A DNA stretch of 62,609 nucleotides from CAZICM01 sp964537685 (GTDB lineage: Bacteria > Myxococcota_A > Polyangia > Polyangiales > Polyangiaceae): positions 1 to 62,609 of the forward strand of contig CAZICM010000055.1 in assembly GCA_964537685.1 (NCBI GenBank), written 5' to 3'. Made by a program: the position numbers and the translations under genes. Below the pieces are notes generated by a model, which searched no databases, was not told the DNA's origin, and was given only the letters and a program-made list of their open reading frames with translations. This document shows, piece by piece, positions 1-8,588 of this stretch (position 1 is its first letter; each line of letters starts with the position of its first letter).

Positions 1-1
1 T

Positions 2-643
2 CATCCTTTGATTGCGGGGAGTGGATGGGATGCCGCTTGGGATTCCGAGCTGGCTCCTGACAAGGCGGGATTGATAGCAAAGGTGAAATGCAATTCGGTC
101 GAGCAAATGTGGACGGATGCCCCTGGAGCAAATGAGAACAAGCCCATGAATTGTCTCAATTGGTACGAGGTATTTTCGTTTTGCGCGTTTGATGGTGGGA
201 GGTTGCCAACGGAAGCGGAATGGAATTACGCGGCGGCGGGAGGGGAGCAGCAAAGGGAATATCCGTGGTCTAATCCGCCATCCTCCACGGAGATCAATGG
301 AGACTATGCCGTGTATGATTGCATGGGTGATGGTTCTGCAGCGGGGGAATGTGCAGTGGGGGATATTATGAATGTGGGGTCAAAGTCAAAGCAGGGAGAC
401 GGGAGGTGGGGGCAAGCAGACTTGGGTGGGAGCATGTGGGAGTGGAATTTGGATTGGTATGCGAGCCCTTATCCCAGCGGCAAATGCAACAACTGTGCTA
501 ACCTCGCGAATGGCTCGCTCCGGGCGTTCCGGGGCGGGAGCTGGAACTACGCTGCGTCGACCGTGCTCTCCTCCGGCCGCGGCAGCAACGGCTCGAACGC
601 TCACTTCGGCGACGCCGGGGGCCGGTGCGCGAGGACCCCCTGA
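2..643 (+). CDS. SUMF1/FGE-sulfatase-fold lipoprotein, C-terminal part (5' end outside window)
   Basis: Only the C-terminal 213 residues are present; the gene starts before the window. The frame is open from base 2 and aligns with the middle of the two paralogues downstream, beginning at their shared HPLIAGSGWDAAWD. FGE-fold landmarks are visible: LPTEAEWNYAAAGG, the GGSMWEWNLDWY block, an RGGSWN motif and a terminal GGRCAR. By analogy with its neighbours it is probably a secreted lipoprotein with a Cys-rich N-terminus. The central part is close to the third copy, but the last 150 bases are clearly more GC-rich. FGE-fold proteins may be formylglycine-generating enzymes or only ligand-binding; catalytic activity cannot be assigned here. 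Confidence 0.85.
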   Translation, partial: HPLIAGSGWDAAWDSELAPDKAGLIAKVKCNSVEQMWTDAPGANENKPMNCLNWYEVFSFCAFDGGRLPTEAEWNYAAAGGEQQREYPWSNPPSSTEINGDYAVYDCMGDGSAAGECAVGDIMNVGSKSKQGDGRWGQADLGGSMWEWNLDWYASPYPSGKCNNCANLANGSLRAFRGGSWNYAASTVLSSGRGSNGSNAHFGDAGGRCARTP

Positions 644-694
644 CGGCTTCTTTTCGTGTACAAGTTAGTTCTTTATCTTAGAAACGAGGGTTGT

Positions 695-1930
695 ATGAAG
701 AGCATTTGGGGTATGGGCATTTCAGGCGTATTCGTGTTGGGCATGGGGGGATGTGGGCCGATTTTGGATGTGGACGCGGATGAGTATCAGCCGATCGTCG
801 CCAAGGCGCCCGTATGCCAGGCGGGTGAGCTGGAATGCGAGGGGAATGCGCCGAGGACTTGTGTGAATGGGTTGTGGCAGGAGCTTTCGGTGTGTGTGGG
901 GCAGACCTGTGTGGATGGGAGTTGTCGTGGGGAGTGCGAAGCAGGTCAGGCAGGTTGTGTGGGGAATACGCCAAGGATCTGCGATGCCAATGGGAAGTGG
1001 GTGAGCGAAGCCGCGTGTTCGGGGGCGATGGGGATTTGTCTTGAGGGAGCATGTAGGAAAACCCCGCCGAGCTGTGTGGGATTGCCGGCGACTTGCGGGC
1101 CAAAGGGAGATGAAAGCTGTTGCGCGATGACCCATGTGCCCGGTGGGACCTATAATCGAAGCAACGAGCCCATGTTCCCCGCGACAGTGAGCGATTTTGT
1201 GCTGGATCGTTTTGAGATAACGGTGGGGAGGTTTAGAAAGTTTGTGGAGGCGTATCCGGGGAGTAAGCCTGTGGTGGGAGCGGGAACTCATCCTTTGATT
1301 GCGGGGAGTGGATGGGATGCGGCGTGGGACGCCGAGCTACCAGCGGATCAAGCTGGATTGATGATGGCCATAAAGTGTCATGCTGAAGTTCAAACATGGA
1401 CAGACTCGGCAGGGGCACATGAAAACCTGCCGTTGAATTGTCTCTCGTGGATTGAGGCATTGGCGTTTTGTGCATGGGACAGTGGGCGACTAGTAACGGA
1501 GGCGGAATGGAACTATGCTGCGGCTGGAGGGGGTGAACAACGACAATATCCATGGTCAAATCCGCCGGGTTCCACTGTCATCGATGGGAGCTACGCCGTT
1601 TATGATGGACTTGGGGATGGTTCGGTTGGGGGAGTAATTGGATTTGGTGATATTTTGCAAGTTGGCTCGAAGTCGCCAAAGGGGGATGGCCGATGGGGGC
1701 AAGCAGATTTAGGGGGGAGTATGTGGGAGTGGGCCTTGGATTGGTACAATGACCCCTACGTTGCAGCTTGTGAGGATTGTGCTGCGATAGGTAGTGGCTC
1801 AAGTCGCGTGATTCGGGGCGGGTATTTCGCCGATCCTGCGGCCCTGCTATTCACCTCGCAACGCAGCCACGGCGTATCTCCTACAGCTCATATCCAGACC
1901 ATCGGGGGTCGATGTGCGCGGAATCCATAG
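695..1930 (+). CDS. SUMF1/FGE-sulfatase-fold lipoprotein with Cys-rich N-terminus
   Basis: The ATG at 695 follows a GAGGG ribosome-binding site and gives a lipoprotein signal peptide with lipobox MGGC; the frame is open upstream to 656 but lacks these signals. The mature protein has a Cys-rich region of small repeats (CQAGELECEGN, CxxGQxGCxGNTPRxC) of about 120 residues. The SUMF1 domain follows (VPGGTYNRSNEP, LDRFEITVGRFRKFV, VTEAEWNYAAAGGG, GGSMWEWALDWY) and ends in RGG...GGRCAR. It is probably anchored to the outer membrane. It lies 51 bases after the first copy and 52 before the third, so the three probably form one transcript and arose by tandem duplication. Its role is unknown. Confidence 0.88.
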   Translation: MKSIWGMGISGVFVLGMGGCGPILDVDADEYQPIVAKAPVCQAGELECEGNAPRTCVNGLWQELSVCVGQTCVDGSCRGECEAGQAGCVGNTPRICDANGKWVSEAACSGAMGICLEGACRKTPPSCVGLPATCGPKGDESCCAMTHVPGGTYNRSNEPMFPATVSDFVLDRFEITVGRFRKFVEAYPGSKPVVGAGTHPLIAGSGWDAAWDAELPADQAGLMMAIKCHAEVQTWTDSAGAHENLPLNCLSWIEALAFCAWDSGRLVTEAEWNYAAAGGGEQRQYPWSNPPGSTVIDGSYAVYDGLGDGSVGGVIGFGDILQVGSKSPKGDGRWGQADLGGSMWEWALDWYNDPYVAACEDCAAIGSGSSRVIRGGYFADPAALLFTSQRSHGVSPTAHIQTIGGRCARNP

Positions 1931-1982
1931 CGCGCGACGCCTCGGCGATTTGATTCTGTTCGCAGGGAAGGACGAGGGTGTT

Positions 1983-3212
1983 ATGAAGGGCATTTTGCGC
2001 ATAAGCATTTCGAGCATACTGGTAGTGGGCATGGGCGGATGCGGGCTGATTTTGGATGTGGACGCGGAGGAATATAGCAGAATTGTGCCCGAGGTCCCCG
2101 CATGTCAAGCGGGTGAGCTTGAGTGCGAGGGGAATACGCCGAGGAATTGCGTGAATGGGTTGTGGGAGGCTCTGCCCACATGCACAGGACAGACATGCCT
2201 AGGCGGGCAGTGCCGAGGAAGCTGTGAGAAGGGAACGAAGGATTGCTCGGGGAATAAGCCACGGGAATGTGATGCGAACGGGAATCCCATTGAGGCCCAA
2301 GCGTGTTCTGGTGTGACGAGCGTGTGCTTTGAGGGCGAGTGTGTCACGCCCAGTTGTGCTGGGTTGCCGAACAATTGTGGCCCAAAGGGAGATGAAAGCT
2401 GTTGCGCGCTGACGAGCGTGCCCGGTGGGACCTACAATCGAAGCAACGATCCCATGTATCCCGCGACGGTAAGCGATTTTGGGCTGGATCGCTTTGAGAT
2501 CACGGTGGGGAGGTTTAGGAAGTTTGTGGAGGCGTATCCGGGGAGTAAGCCTGTGGCGGGAGCGGGAGCTCATCCTTTGATTGCGGGGAGTGGATGGGAT
2601 GCCGCTTGGGATTCCGAGCTGGCTGCTGACAAGGCGGGGTTGATCGCGAACGTGAAATGCGATTCGGCTGAGCAAATGTGGACGAATGCCCCTGGAGCAA
2701 ATGAGAATAAGCCGATGAATTGCATTAACTGGTACGAAGCATTTGCGTTTTGCGCGTGGGATGGAGGGAGATTGCCGACTGAAGCGGAGTGGAACTATGC
2801 GGCGGCTGGAGGGGATGAGCAAAGGGAATACCCGTGGTCGATTCCGCCAAGCTCAACAATGATTGATGCGACTTTTGCACTATATGAATGTATGGGTGAT
2901 GGTTCTGCAGCGGGGCAATGCGCAGTGGGGGATATTTTGAATGTGGGGTCGAAGTCGCCAAAAGGAGATGGGAAATGGGGTCAAGCGGATTTAGGTGGGA
3001 GTATGTTTGAGTGGAATTTGGATTGGTATGCAGATCCCTATTCGAACATCTCATGTAGTGATTGTGCTGATATGTTGACTAACATTTACCGCGTGGCCCG
3101 GGGCGGGGTTTGGAATAATGTCGCTACGTTTCCACTTTCCACCACACGCAGCGACCGCATTCCAACGTGGCGCAACCAGCAGAGCGGGGGTCGGTGCGCT
3201 AGAAGCCCCTAA
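1983..3212 (+). CDS. SUMF1/FGE-sulfatase-fold lipoprotein, third tandem copy
   Basis: The start at 1983 (TTATGAAGGGC context, like the second copy) gives a signal peptide ending in MGGC. The architecture is the same as its neighbour: a lipobox, Cys-rich repeats, then an FGE-fold domain (VPGGTYNRSNDPMYP, LPTEAEWNYAAAGG, GGSMFEWNLDWY). The end is RGG followed by about 27 poorly conserved residues and GGRCARSP. From its HPLIAGSG segment to the GGSM block it is much closer to the first copy than to the second. The three copies differ most between the RGG and GGRCAR anchors, the position that varies in FGE-fold targets of diversity-generating retroelements. No reverse transcriptase is visible in the window. 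Confidence 0.88.
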   Translation: MKGILRISISSILVVGMGGCGLILDVDAEEYSRIVPEVPACQAGELECEGNTPRNCVNGLWEALPTCTGQTCLGGQCRGSCEKGTKDCSGNKPRECDANGNPIEAQACSGVTSVCFEGECVTPSCAGLPNNCGPKGDESCCALTSVPGGTYNRSNDPMYPATVSDFGLDRFEITVGRFRKFVEAYPGSKPVAGAGAHPLIAGSGWDAAWDSELAADKAGLIANVKCDSAEQMWTNAPGANENKPMNCINWYEAFAFCAWDGGRLPTEAEWNYAAAGGDEQREYPWSIPPSSTMIDATFALYECMGDGSAAGQCAVGDILNVGSKSPKGDGKWGQADLGGSMFEWNLDWYADPYSNISCSDCADMLTNIYRVARGGVWNNVATFPLSTTRSDRIPTWRNQQSGGRCARSP

Positions 3213-3293
3213 AAATAACCTTAATAAACTGAAACCTTTTTGTTGACACCCGCCCCGCACTGCGCGAAGCTCCCAAAAAACGGAACACAAAAA

Positions 3294-4730
3294 ATGTCCG
3301 CAAGCCTATCACCGGGAACCCTATTTGGTGGCCGCTACCGCATCGTCCGATGCATCGCCGAGGGCGGAATGGGCGCCGTTTATGAAGTCGTGCACATCGA
3401 AACCGAGGGCCACCACGCCCTCAAAATTATGCACGCCCACCACTTCAAAAGCGAAGAGCTGCGGGAACGCTTCCGCCGCGAAGCCCGCGTTACCGCCAAA
3501 ATTAAAAGCGATTATATTATCCAAATCTCCGACGCCGGCATCGACCAAAACACCCAAATGCCTTTTATGGTCATGGAGCTCCTCCACGGCGAAGAGCTCG
3601 GCGATATCCTCGAGAAAAAAGGCCGCCTCCATCCAAACCTCGCCCTTGGTTGCCTGCGTCAAGTCGCTTCCGCCCTCGATAAAACCCACGCCGCCAATAT
3701 TGTTCACCGCGATCTAAAACCTGAAAACCTATTTCTCACGCATCGCGAGGACGGTTCTCCCCAAATAAAAATCCTAGATTTTGGTATCGCTAAAATCGTC
3801 GAGGCTTCTATGGCCGGCAAGGGAACCCAAAGCCTTGGAACGCCCGTCTATATGGCCCCTGAACAAGTGAACCCGGCTATCCAGCTCACGGGGGCCGCCG
3901 ATATCTATGCCTTGGGCATGGTGGCCTTTGCCCTCTTGGTGGGCCTTCCTTATTGGAACAAAGAGCTGCACTCGGCCGGTGGCCTTATCCCCTTTATCAA
4001 TATCGTTTGTCATGGCCCTAAAATCCCCGCCGTTCAGCGCGCTGCCGAATATGGCGTTTCATTGCCTCCTGGTTTTGAAGCATGGTTCACAAAAATTACG
4101 GCCTTGCACCCAGACCATCGCTTCCCTTTGGCATCGGAAGCCGTTTTGGCGCTGGAACAAGCCTTGGCTGGATGGGTAACGCTTCCGCCCCAAGAGAGGC
4201 CGTCCTTTGCCTCCATACCTATCGAGTCCCTGGAAGCGCCGGCCCGCCCTTCGCTGACCATGGCGCCTACCCATGTTCTTCCAGCGGATCGTCTATCGCG
4301 AAGCTCTGGACCGCCCGCGCCTCCGGTGTCGCCCCAGGGGGTCGGCTCCATGGATGCCATGGTCACGGTGCCGCGCGAACAACGCTCGAAGCATCGCCCA
4401 GTGTTGATCTTTGCCATCCTTATGTGGACGCTGTCCCTGCTGGTGTTGGGGATTTGGTTTCTTTTTCGTTCCTCGCCTGGAAAAGCCACGGCCGCCGAGA
4501 CTTCGGGCTCCGCGGCGCCAAGCCTTCAGGCAGCCACGGCAGACAGCTCCATAAAACCGGTTCACCAGCCTTTCGCGGAACCCACGGCTAGCACGCAGCC
4601 ATCGCCAAGCGCGCCCAGCTCCGCACCATTGGTAAACGCCACGCCCGTTAAAACGACGAAACAACCATCTGTCTCGAAGCCTCCTCCTACAGCCACCACG
4701 AGAAAGCCGTCTCTACATGGGCAAGACTAA
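3294..4730 (+). CDS. Ser/Thr protein kinase with C-terminal membrane anchor
   Basis: This is a Hanks-type kinase, using ATP to phosphorylate Ser/Thr of unknown targets. From the ATG at 3294 the landmarks are the Gly loop AEGGMGAVY (22-30), Lys44 in ALKIM, HRDLKPEN with catalytic Asp140, DFG at 162-164 and the APE motif at 188-190; the key residues are intact. A Pro/Ser-rich linker follows, then one hydrophobic segment (LIFAILMWTLSLLVLGIWFL) and a Ser/Pro/Thr-rich tail. The kinase domain is therefore cytoplasmic and the tail extracytoplasmic. The frame opens at 3240, but 3294 fits the start of kinase homology better. It overlaps the next gene by 14 bases, which suggests co-translation. Confidence 0.93.
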   Translation: MSASLSPGTLFGGRYRIVRCIAEGGMGAVYEVVHIETEGHHALKIMHAHHFKSEELRERFRREARVTAKIKSDYIIQISDAGIDQNTQMPFMVMELLHGEELGDILEKKGRLHPNLALGCLRQVASALDKTHAANIVHRDLKPENLFLTHREDGSPQIKILDFGIAKIVEASMAGKGTQSLGTPVYMAPEQVNPAIQLTGAADIYALGMVAFALLVGLPYWNKELHSAGGLIPFINIVCHGPKIPAVQRAAEYGVSLPPGFEAWFTKITALHPDHRFPLASEAVLALEQALAGWVTLPPQERPSFASIPIESLEAPARPSLTMAPTHVLPADRLSRSSGPPAPPVSPQGVGSMDAMVTVPREQRSKHRPVLIFAILMWTLSLLVLGIWFLFRSSPGKATAAETSGSAAPSLQAATADSSIKPVHQPFAEPTASTQPSPSAPSSAPLVNATPVKTTKQPSVSKPPPTATTRKPSLHGQD

Positions 4731-5727
4731 AACTGCTGCGCTTATGCCGATTTGCACTCTCGCGTTGGGAATGCTTGCCACGCCTCTTAGCGCATCCGCC
4801 CAAGCGAATATTGCCGCTGCCAAAACTCTGTTTGATCAAGGACTTTCAGAGATGGAGGCAGGTCAATATGCAAGCGGCTGCCCAAAGCTTTCAGAGAGCC
4901 TGCGTTTGGATCGACGCCCCGGAACGCTCTTCACGACGGCGGAGTGCGCGGCATTGTGGGGGCGTATTGCAACGGCTGTCACTCGGTATGAAGAGTTTTT
5001 AAGGTGGTATAAGCAAATGACACCGGCCGACCAAGAAAAGCAGGCCGACCGAGCTAAAATTGCAGAAGCGAAGCGAGGGGAGCTTGCGCCTTGGGTGCCA
5101 AAGCTAACGATTCAGCTTGCCCCCGATGCGCCTTCTGGAACGGTAGTGCGACACAATGGGGAAGTACTGGGTGAGGGGGCGTTTAACACTCCGTTGCCAG
5201 TAGATCCAGGCGAACAAACGCTTTCAACACAAGCACCGGGTGGGGAGTTAACCGAGCAAAAAATTGAGCTTAACAAGGGCGAAAGCAAGCTGGTAGAGCT
5301 AAAAGTCAAGCCTGCTCCCGTGGGCGGGGTGGCTTCGCCTTCAGGTACAAGTAGCAGGCGCACGGCTGCCTATATCTCTATGGGGCTAGGAGGAGCAAGC
5401 ATTGCCGCGGGCGGAATCCTCGGTGGTCTTGTGTTAGGAAAAAAGAAGGATTTAGATGCGCATTGTGGGCCTACTATCGGCCAAAGTGATCCCAAGACTT
5501 GCGATGATATCGGGATTTCCGCAGCCCAAAGCATCGATGGTCCGATGGGAATTGCCTCGCCTGTTTTAATCGGTTTGGGCGCAGCAGCGTTTGGCGCAGG
5601 AGTGATTTTGTACTTCACTGAACCCAAAGCGGAAGAGTCTCCTGCTGCCACCTCTAAATGGCTACGTGTGGGCCTGCTGAAGGCTGGCCCGGCTGGTATG
5701 ACATTTGGGGCCCATGGCCAATTTTAA
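4717..5727 (+). CDS. Exported TPR-like protein of the kinase operon
   Basis: An N-terminal Sec signal peptide (hydrophobic LALGMLATPLSASAQA, cleavage after AQA) is followed by a TPR-like helical pair: AKTLFDQGLSEMEAGQYASGCPKLSESLRLD, then GRIATAVTRYEEFL. After it come a beta-rich PEGA-like stretch, a low-complexity linker and two hydrophobic segments near residues 218-240 and 275-300. This arrangement is common in myxobacterial proteins encoded directly after Ser/Thr kinases. The start overlaps the kinase 3' end, so the two are probably translationally coupled. A periplasmic, membrane-tethered role is inferred; no enzymatic motif was found. Confidence 0.85.
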   Translation: MGKTKTAALMPICTLALGMLATPLSASAQANIAAAKTLFDQGLSEMEAGQYASGCPKLSESLRLDRRPGTLFTTAECAALWGRIATAVTRYEEFLRWYKQMTPADQEKQADRAKIAEAKRGELAPWVPKLTIQLAPDAPSGTVVRHNGEVLGEGAFNTPLPVDPGEQTLSTQAPGGELTEQKIELNKGESKLVELKVKPAPVGGVASPSGTSSRRTAAYISMGLGGASIAAGGILGGLVLGKKKDLDAHCGPTIGQSDPKTCDDIGISAAQSIDGPMGIASPVLIGLGAAAFGAGVILYFTEPKAEESPAATSKWLRVGLLKAGPAGMTFGAHGQF

Positions 5728-6179
5728 GCAGTGAACGCTCAATCAATAGGCTCGGTTTATCCAATACGATGCAATTCTTAATTCCAAAACGCCTTGCGTG
5801 TAGGCAGATAATCTCTCCCCTAACCGTCAGACGCCACGAGCCACCCCTGTCAAGATTCACCCCGCCCACCCCATCGCACCCCCCGTTTCCACCCCGTTAC
5901 CCGCCCCAGAGTGCCACCGACGATCACCGAGTGCCGCCAAGTGCTCCGGCCACAATCCCAAAATCCCAGCAGATCCCCGCGAAACGCGCACCCTGCGCCA
6001 AAATCCCGATCCGCCCTATGACTATCTCAAAAATGGCTTCCAAAAGCACCAGCGACAGAACCTAACTCCGCAAGCGTCGCGAGCAGCCCCAAAGTTAGGG
6101 AAGGCGACCGAGCCGTACATTGTGCGGTGAGGAGCCGGATCGACGATTTAGGGCGCGCAGCAGCTTCATGAGGTGGGTT
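5728..6179. other. Intergenic region between convergent genes
   Basis: These 450 bases separate the plus-strand kinase operon from the minus-strand tyrosine-kinase gene. Frames open across it lack start context and look compositionally random. An interrupted inverted repeat (CCTAACT at 6061-6067, AGTTAGG at 6093-6099) is present but has no T-run, so it is not called a terminator. No RNA gene or convincing small ORF was seen. Confidence 0.5.
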
Positions 6180-8489
6180 CTAATGCGGCGCCGGACCGGC
6201 CTCTTCATGCTCTCGCGATGAAGGAGCGCCGCCGCCTTTTAAATCGTCCCCAGGCTGCGCCGCATAATAGCCATCCCGCCTATAGTAATAATACGAATAC
6301 TTATATTCGTGCCGCCCGAAATTCACCGCATTCAACACGGCGCCCACCTTCTTCGAACCCACATCCCCCAGCATTCTCATCGCGTGGCGTCCCAAATCCT
6401 GCGTCGTCTTAAAGGCCCGCACCACCATCACCGTGCCATCCACCAACGTCGAAAGCACCGCCGCATCCGTCACAGGCACCACGGGCGGACTATCGATAAT
6501 CACTCGATCGAATTTGTTTGCAATTTGATGAAGCAAATCCTTAAAGCGCTCGCTATGCAGAAGCTCGGCCGGATTGGGCGGACAAGGCCCTGCTGGAATC
6601 ATTTTTAGATTGGGAATCCCCGTATCGAACACAATCTCATCCAGCTTAACTTCCTCGATTAAAGCCGACGACACACCCACTGCATTGGTTTTGCGGAACA
6701 CCCGGTGCAATCGCGGCCTGCGCAGATCGCAATCCATCAGCACCACTTGCTTTCCCGCCTGGGCCATCGCAACCGCGATACACGCCGCCACCGTTGTCTT
6801 GCCCTCCGCAGGCGCGGCGCTCGTCACCAGAAGCACTTTGTAAGGCTTATCCGGCGACATAAACAACAAATTCGTTCGGATTGCCCGCGCAGCCTCTGCA
6901 ATGCCACTCTGAGGCTGCTCGTGCACCACCAGCTCGGGCAGACCCGTCACGGCCTCGGGCGCCCCCCTCCGCCTCCGCTTAGAACCCTTGGCATATGCCG
7001 GATCTAAAGCCGTTCCATCGCTAATTTCGGGCAACAGCCCCAAGAACGTCACACCCAGCTCGCGCTCGACATCATCGGGCGTCTTCAGCGTACGGTCGAG
7101 CAATCCCCGGAGCAGCGCCGCCACAATACCCAGCACCAACCCCGAAAGAAGACCGACCGAAATATTCTTTGGGATATTGGGCCGAACAGGCGCCTTCGGC
7201 AACAAAGGCCGATCCACCACGCGCACATTGTTGACGCGCAGCATTTTGGCGAGTTCGCTCTCCTTGGTGCGTTCCAATACGATCGAATACAAACGTTCAT
7301 TATTTTCTTTGGAACGCTTGAGCCGGTTATATTCGATTTCGAGCAAATTTAAATCGAGCGCCTGTTTTTTAGCCCGCTCAAAGAGCGTGGAAAGCCCTGC
7401 TTCCTGCCTTTTAAGCACATTTAAATCGGATTCGAGCGCCTTTTGAATATTGCGGATCTCCCGCAGCAGCGCTTCTTTGCTCGTTTGAACGGACGAATCC
7501 GCCGATTGAACCTCGGGATGGTTTTTGCCCTTGCCCAATCCCAACAGCGCATCCCGCTCCTTGATGGCCGTTTGATAATTGGCTCTCAATTCTTTCAATA
7601 CATCGTTCTGCAAAAGCTCGCTGGCCGGTAAATTCTTTGGATCTTCGGCCTTAATTTTAGACAGCTCCGCGCTTCTGGCCGCGACTTCCTCGCGCTTTGT
7701 TTTCACCATCGTCAGCGCGTCATTCAATTGCTTCATCTCCTCCCGGAGCATATTCGATTGATCATCGAGCGAAAGCGATAGAATGCTTTTATCTTCTTTA
7801 TAATCGTGAAGCGCCATTTCGCTGGATTCGAGATCGCGCTTTAAATTATCGAGGCGCCCCCGCAGCCATTCAGTGGCCTGATTCGTTGAAGTGAGCGCAT
7901 CATCCAAATTCAATTCGACATATTTGTCGACCAATGTGCTCAAAATGCGCTGAGCCCTGGCTGGATCGGCATCTTCGAGTTTAATCGTCGCGAGGCGGCT
8001 ATCGCGAACCGGCTCGACTTTTAGGCGCGCCCTTAATACCTGAGCCGCTTCATCCTCGCCCACATCCATCGAAGGAGCCGGCTTTCCCGCAGGCGTATTG
8101 GATAAAAACCCGCCATCATGGGCAAGACCCAAATCCGATACAACCGCCAATGCGATACGCATGGATTGAATTAATTTGTATTGGGTCTCATAATATTCGT
8201 GATTATCCCAAATGGTGCCGCTGCCCATTTCCACGACGGCTTCCACCTTTTGGCCCAAAGGCCGGGGCGGATTGGGATCGAACATAACGGTAGCGCTGGC
8301 CTCATAGATTTTCGGCTCGCGCAGCGCCCTAAACGAAACGGCCAAGGTAACGCCGAGAGCGATAGTGACGGCGATTGACCAATGTTTTCGGACAAATTGC
8401 CAAGCGACGGCGGGCGTGATGCCTGAAGAGACGGCGCCCGCGGGCTTTTCGCTGGGCAATCGCTCTGGAATCGAGGCTTCATCCCTCAT
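6180..8489 (-). CDS. Polysaccharide chain-length regulator / BY-type tyrosine autokinase (Wzz-Wzc-like)
   Basis: A Wzz domain occupies the N-terminus, with one transmembrane segment near the start and a second just before the kinase (GLLSGLVLGIVAALLRGLL); a long coiled coil lies between them. The C-terminus is a BY-kinase: Walker A APAEGKTT, Walker A' VVLMDCDLRRPR, Walker B RVIIDSPP and a Tyr-rich tail (YKYSYYYYRRDGYY) for autophosphorylation. Such inner-membrane proteins control export and chain length of exo- or capsular polysaccharide. The start at 8489 has AAGGA five bases upstream; the frame stays open to 8573. It is the last gene downstream of the peptide-modification operon, 99 bases after the HprK-like gene, with no other polysaccharide gene in the window. 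Confidence 0.92.
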   Translation of the reverse strand: MRDEASIPERLPSEKPAGAVSSGITPAVAWQFVRKHWSIAVTIALGVTLAVSFRALREPKIYEASATVMFDPNPPRPLGQKVEAVVEMGSGTIWDNHEYYETQYKLIQSMRIALAVVSDLGLAHDGGFLSNTPAGKPAPSMDVGEDEAAQVLRARLKVEPVRDSRLATIKLEDADPARAQRILSTLVDKYVELNLDDALTSTNQATEWLRGRLDNLKRDLESSEMALHDYKEDKSILSLSLDDQSNMLREEMKQLNDALTMVKTKREEVAARSAELSKIKAEDPKNLPASELLQNDVLKELRANYQTAIKERDALLGLGKGKNHPEVQSADSSVQTSKEALLREIRNIQKALESDLNVLKRQEAGLSTLFERAKKQALDLNLLEIEYNRLKRSKENNERLYSIVLERTKESELAKMLRVNNVRVVDRPLLPKAPVRPNIPKNISVGLLSGLVLGIVAALLRGLLDRTLKTPDDVERELGVTFLGLLPEISDGTALDPAYAKGSKRRRRGAPEAVTGLPELVVHEQPQSGIAEAARAIRTNLLFMSPDKPYKVLLVTSAAPAEGKTTVAACIAVAMAQAGKQVVLMDCDLRRPRLHRVFRKTNAVGVSSALIEEVKLDEIVFDTGIPNLKMIPAGPCPPNPAELLHSERFKDLLHQIANKFDRVIIDSPPVVPVTDAAVLSTLVDGTVMVVRAFKTTQDLGRHAMRMLGDVGSKKVGAVLNAVNFGRHEYKYSYYYYRRDGYYAAQPGDDLKGGGAPSSREHEEAGPAPH

Positions 8490-8588
8490 GGGTGTCCTTG
8501 TGAGAGGCCGGTGCATGATGAAATGCGGGGCGGCGGCGTGAACAAGAGTGCGCCCGGCGCGCGAAAATATCAAGTTTCAAGGCACTTT

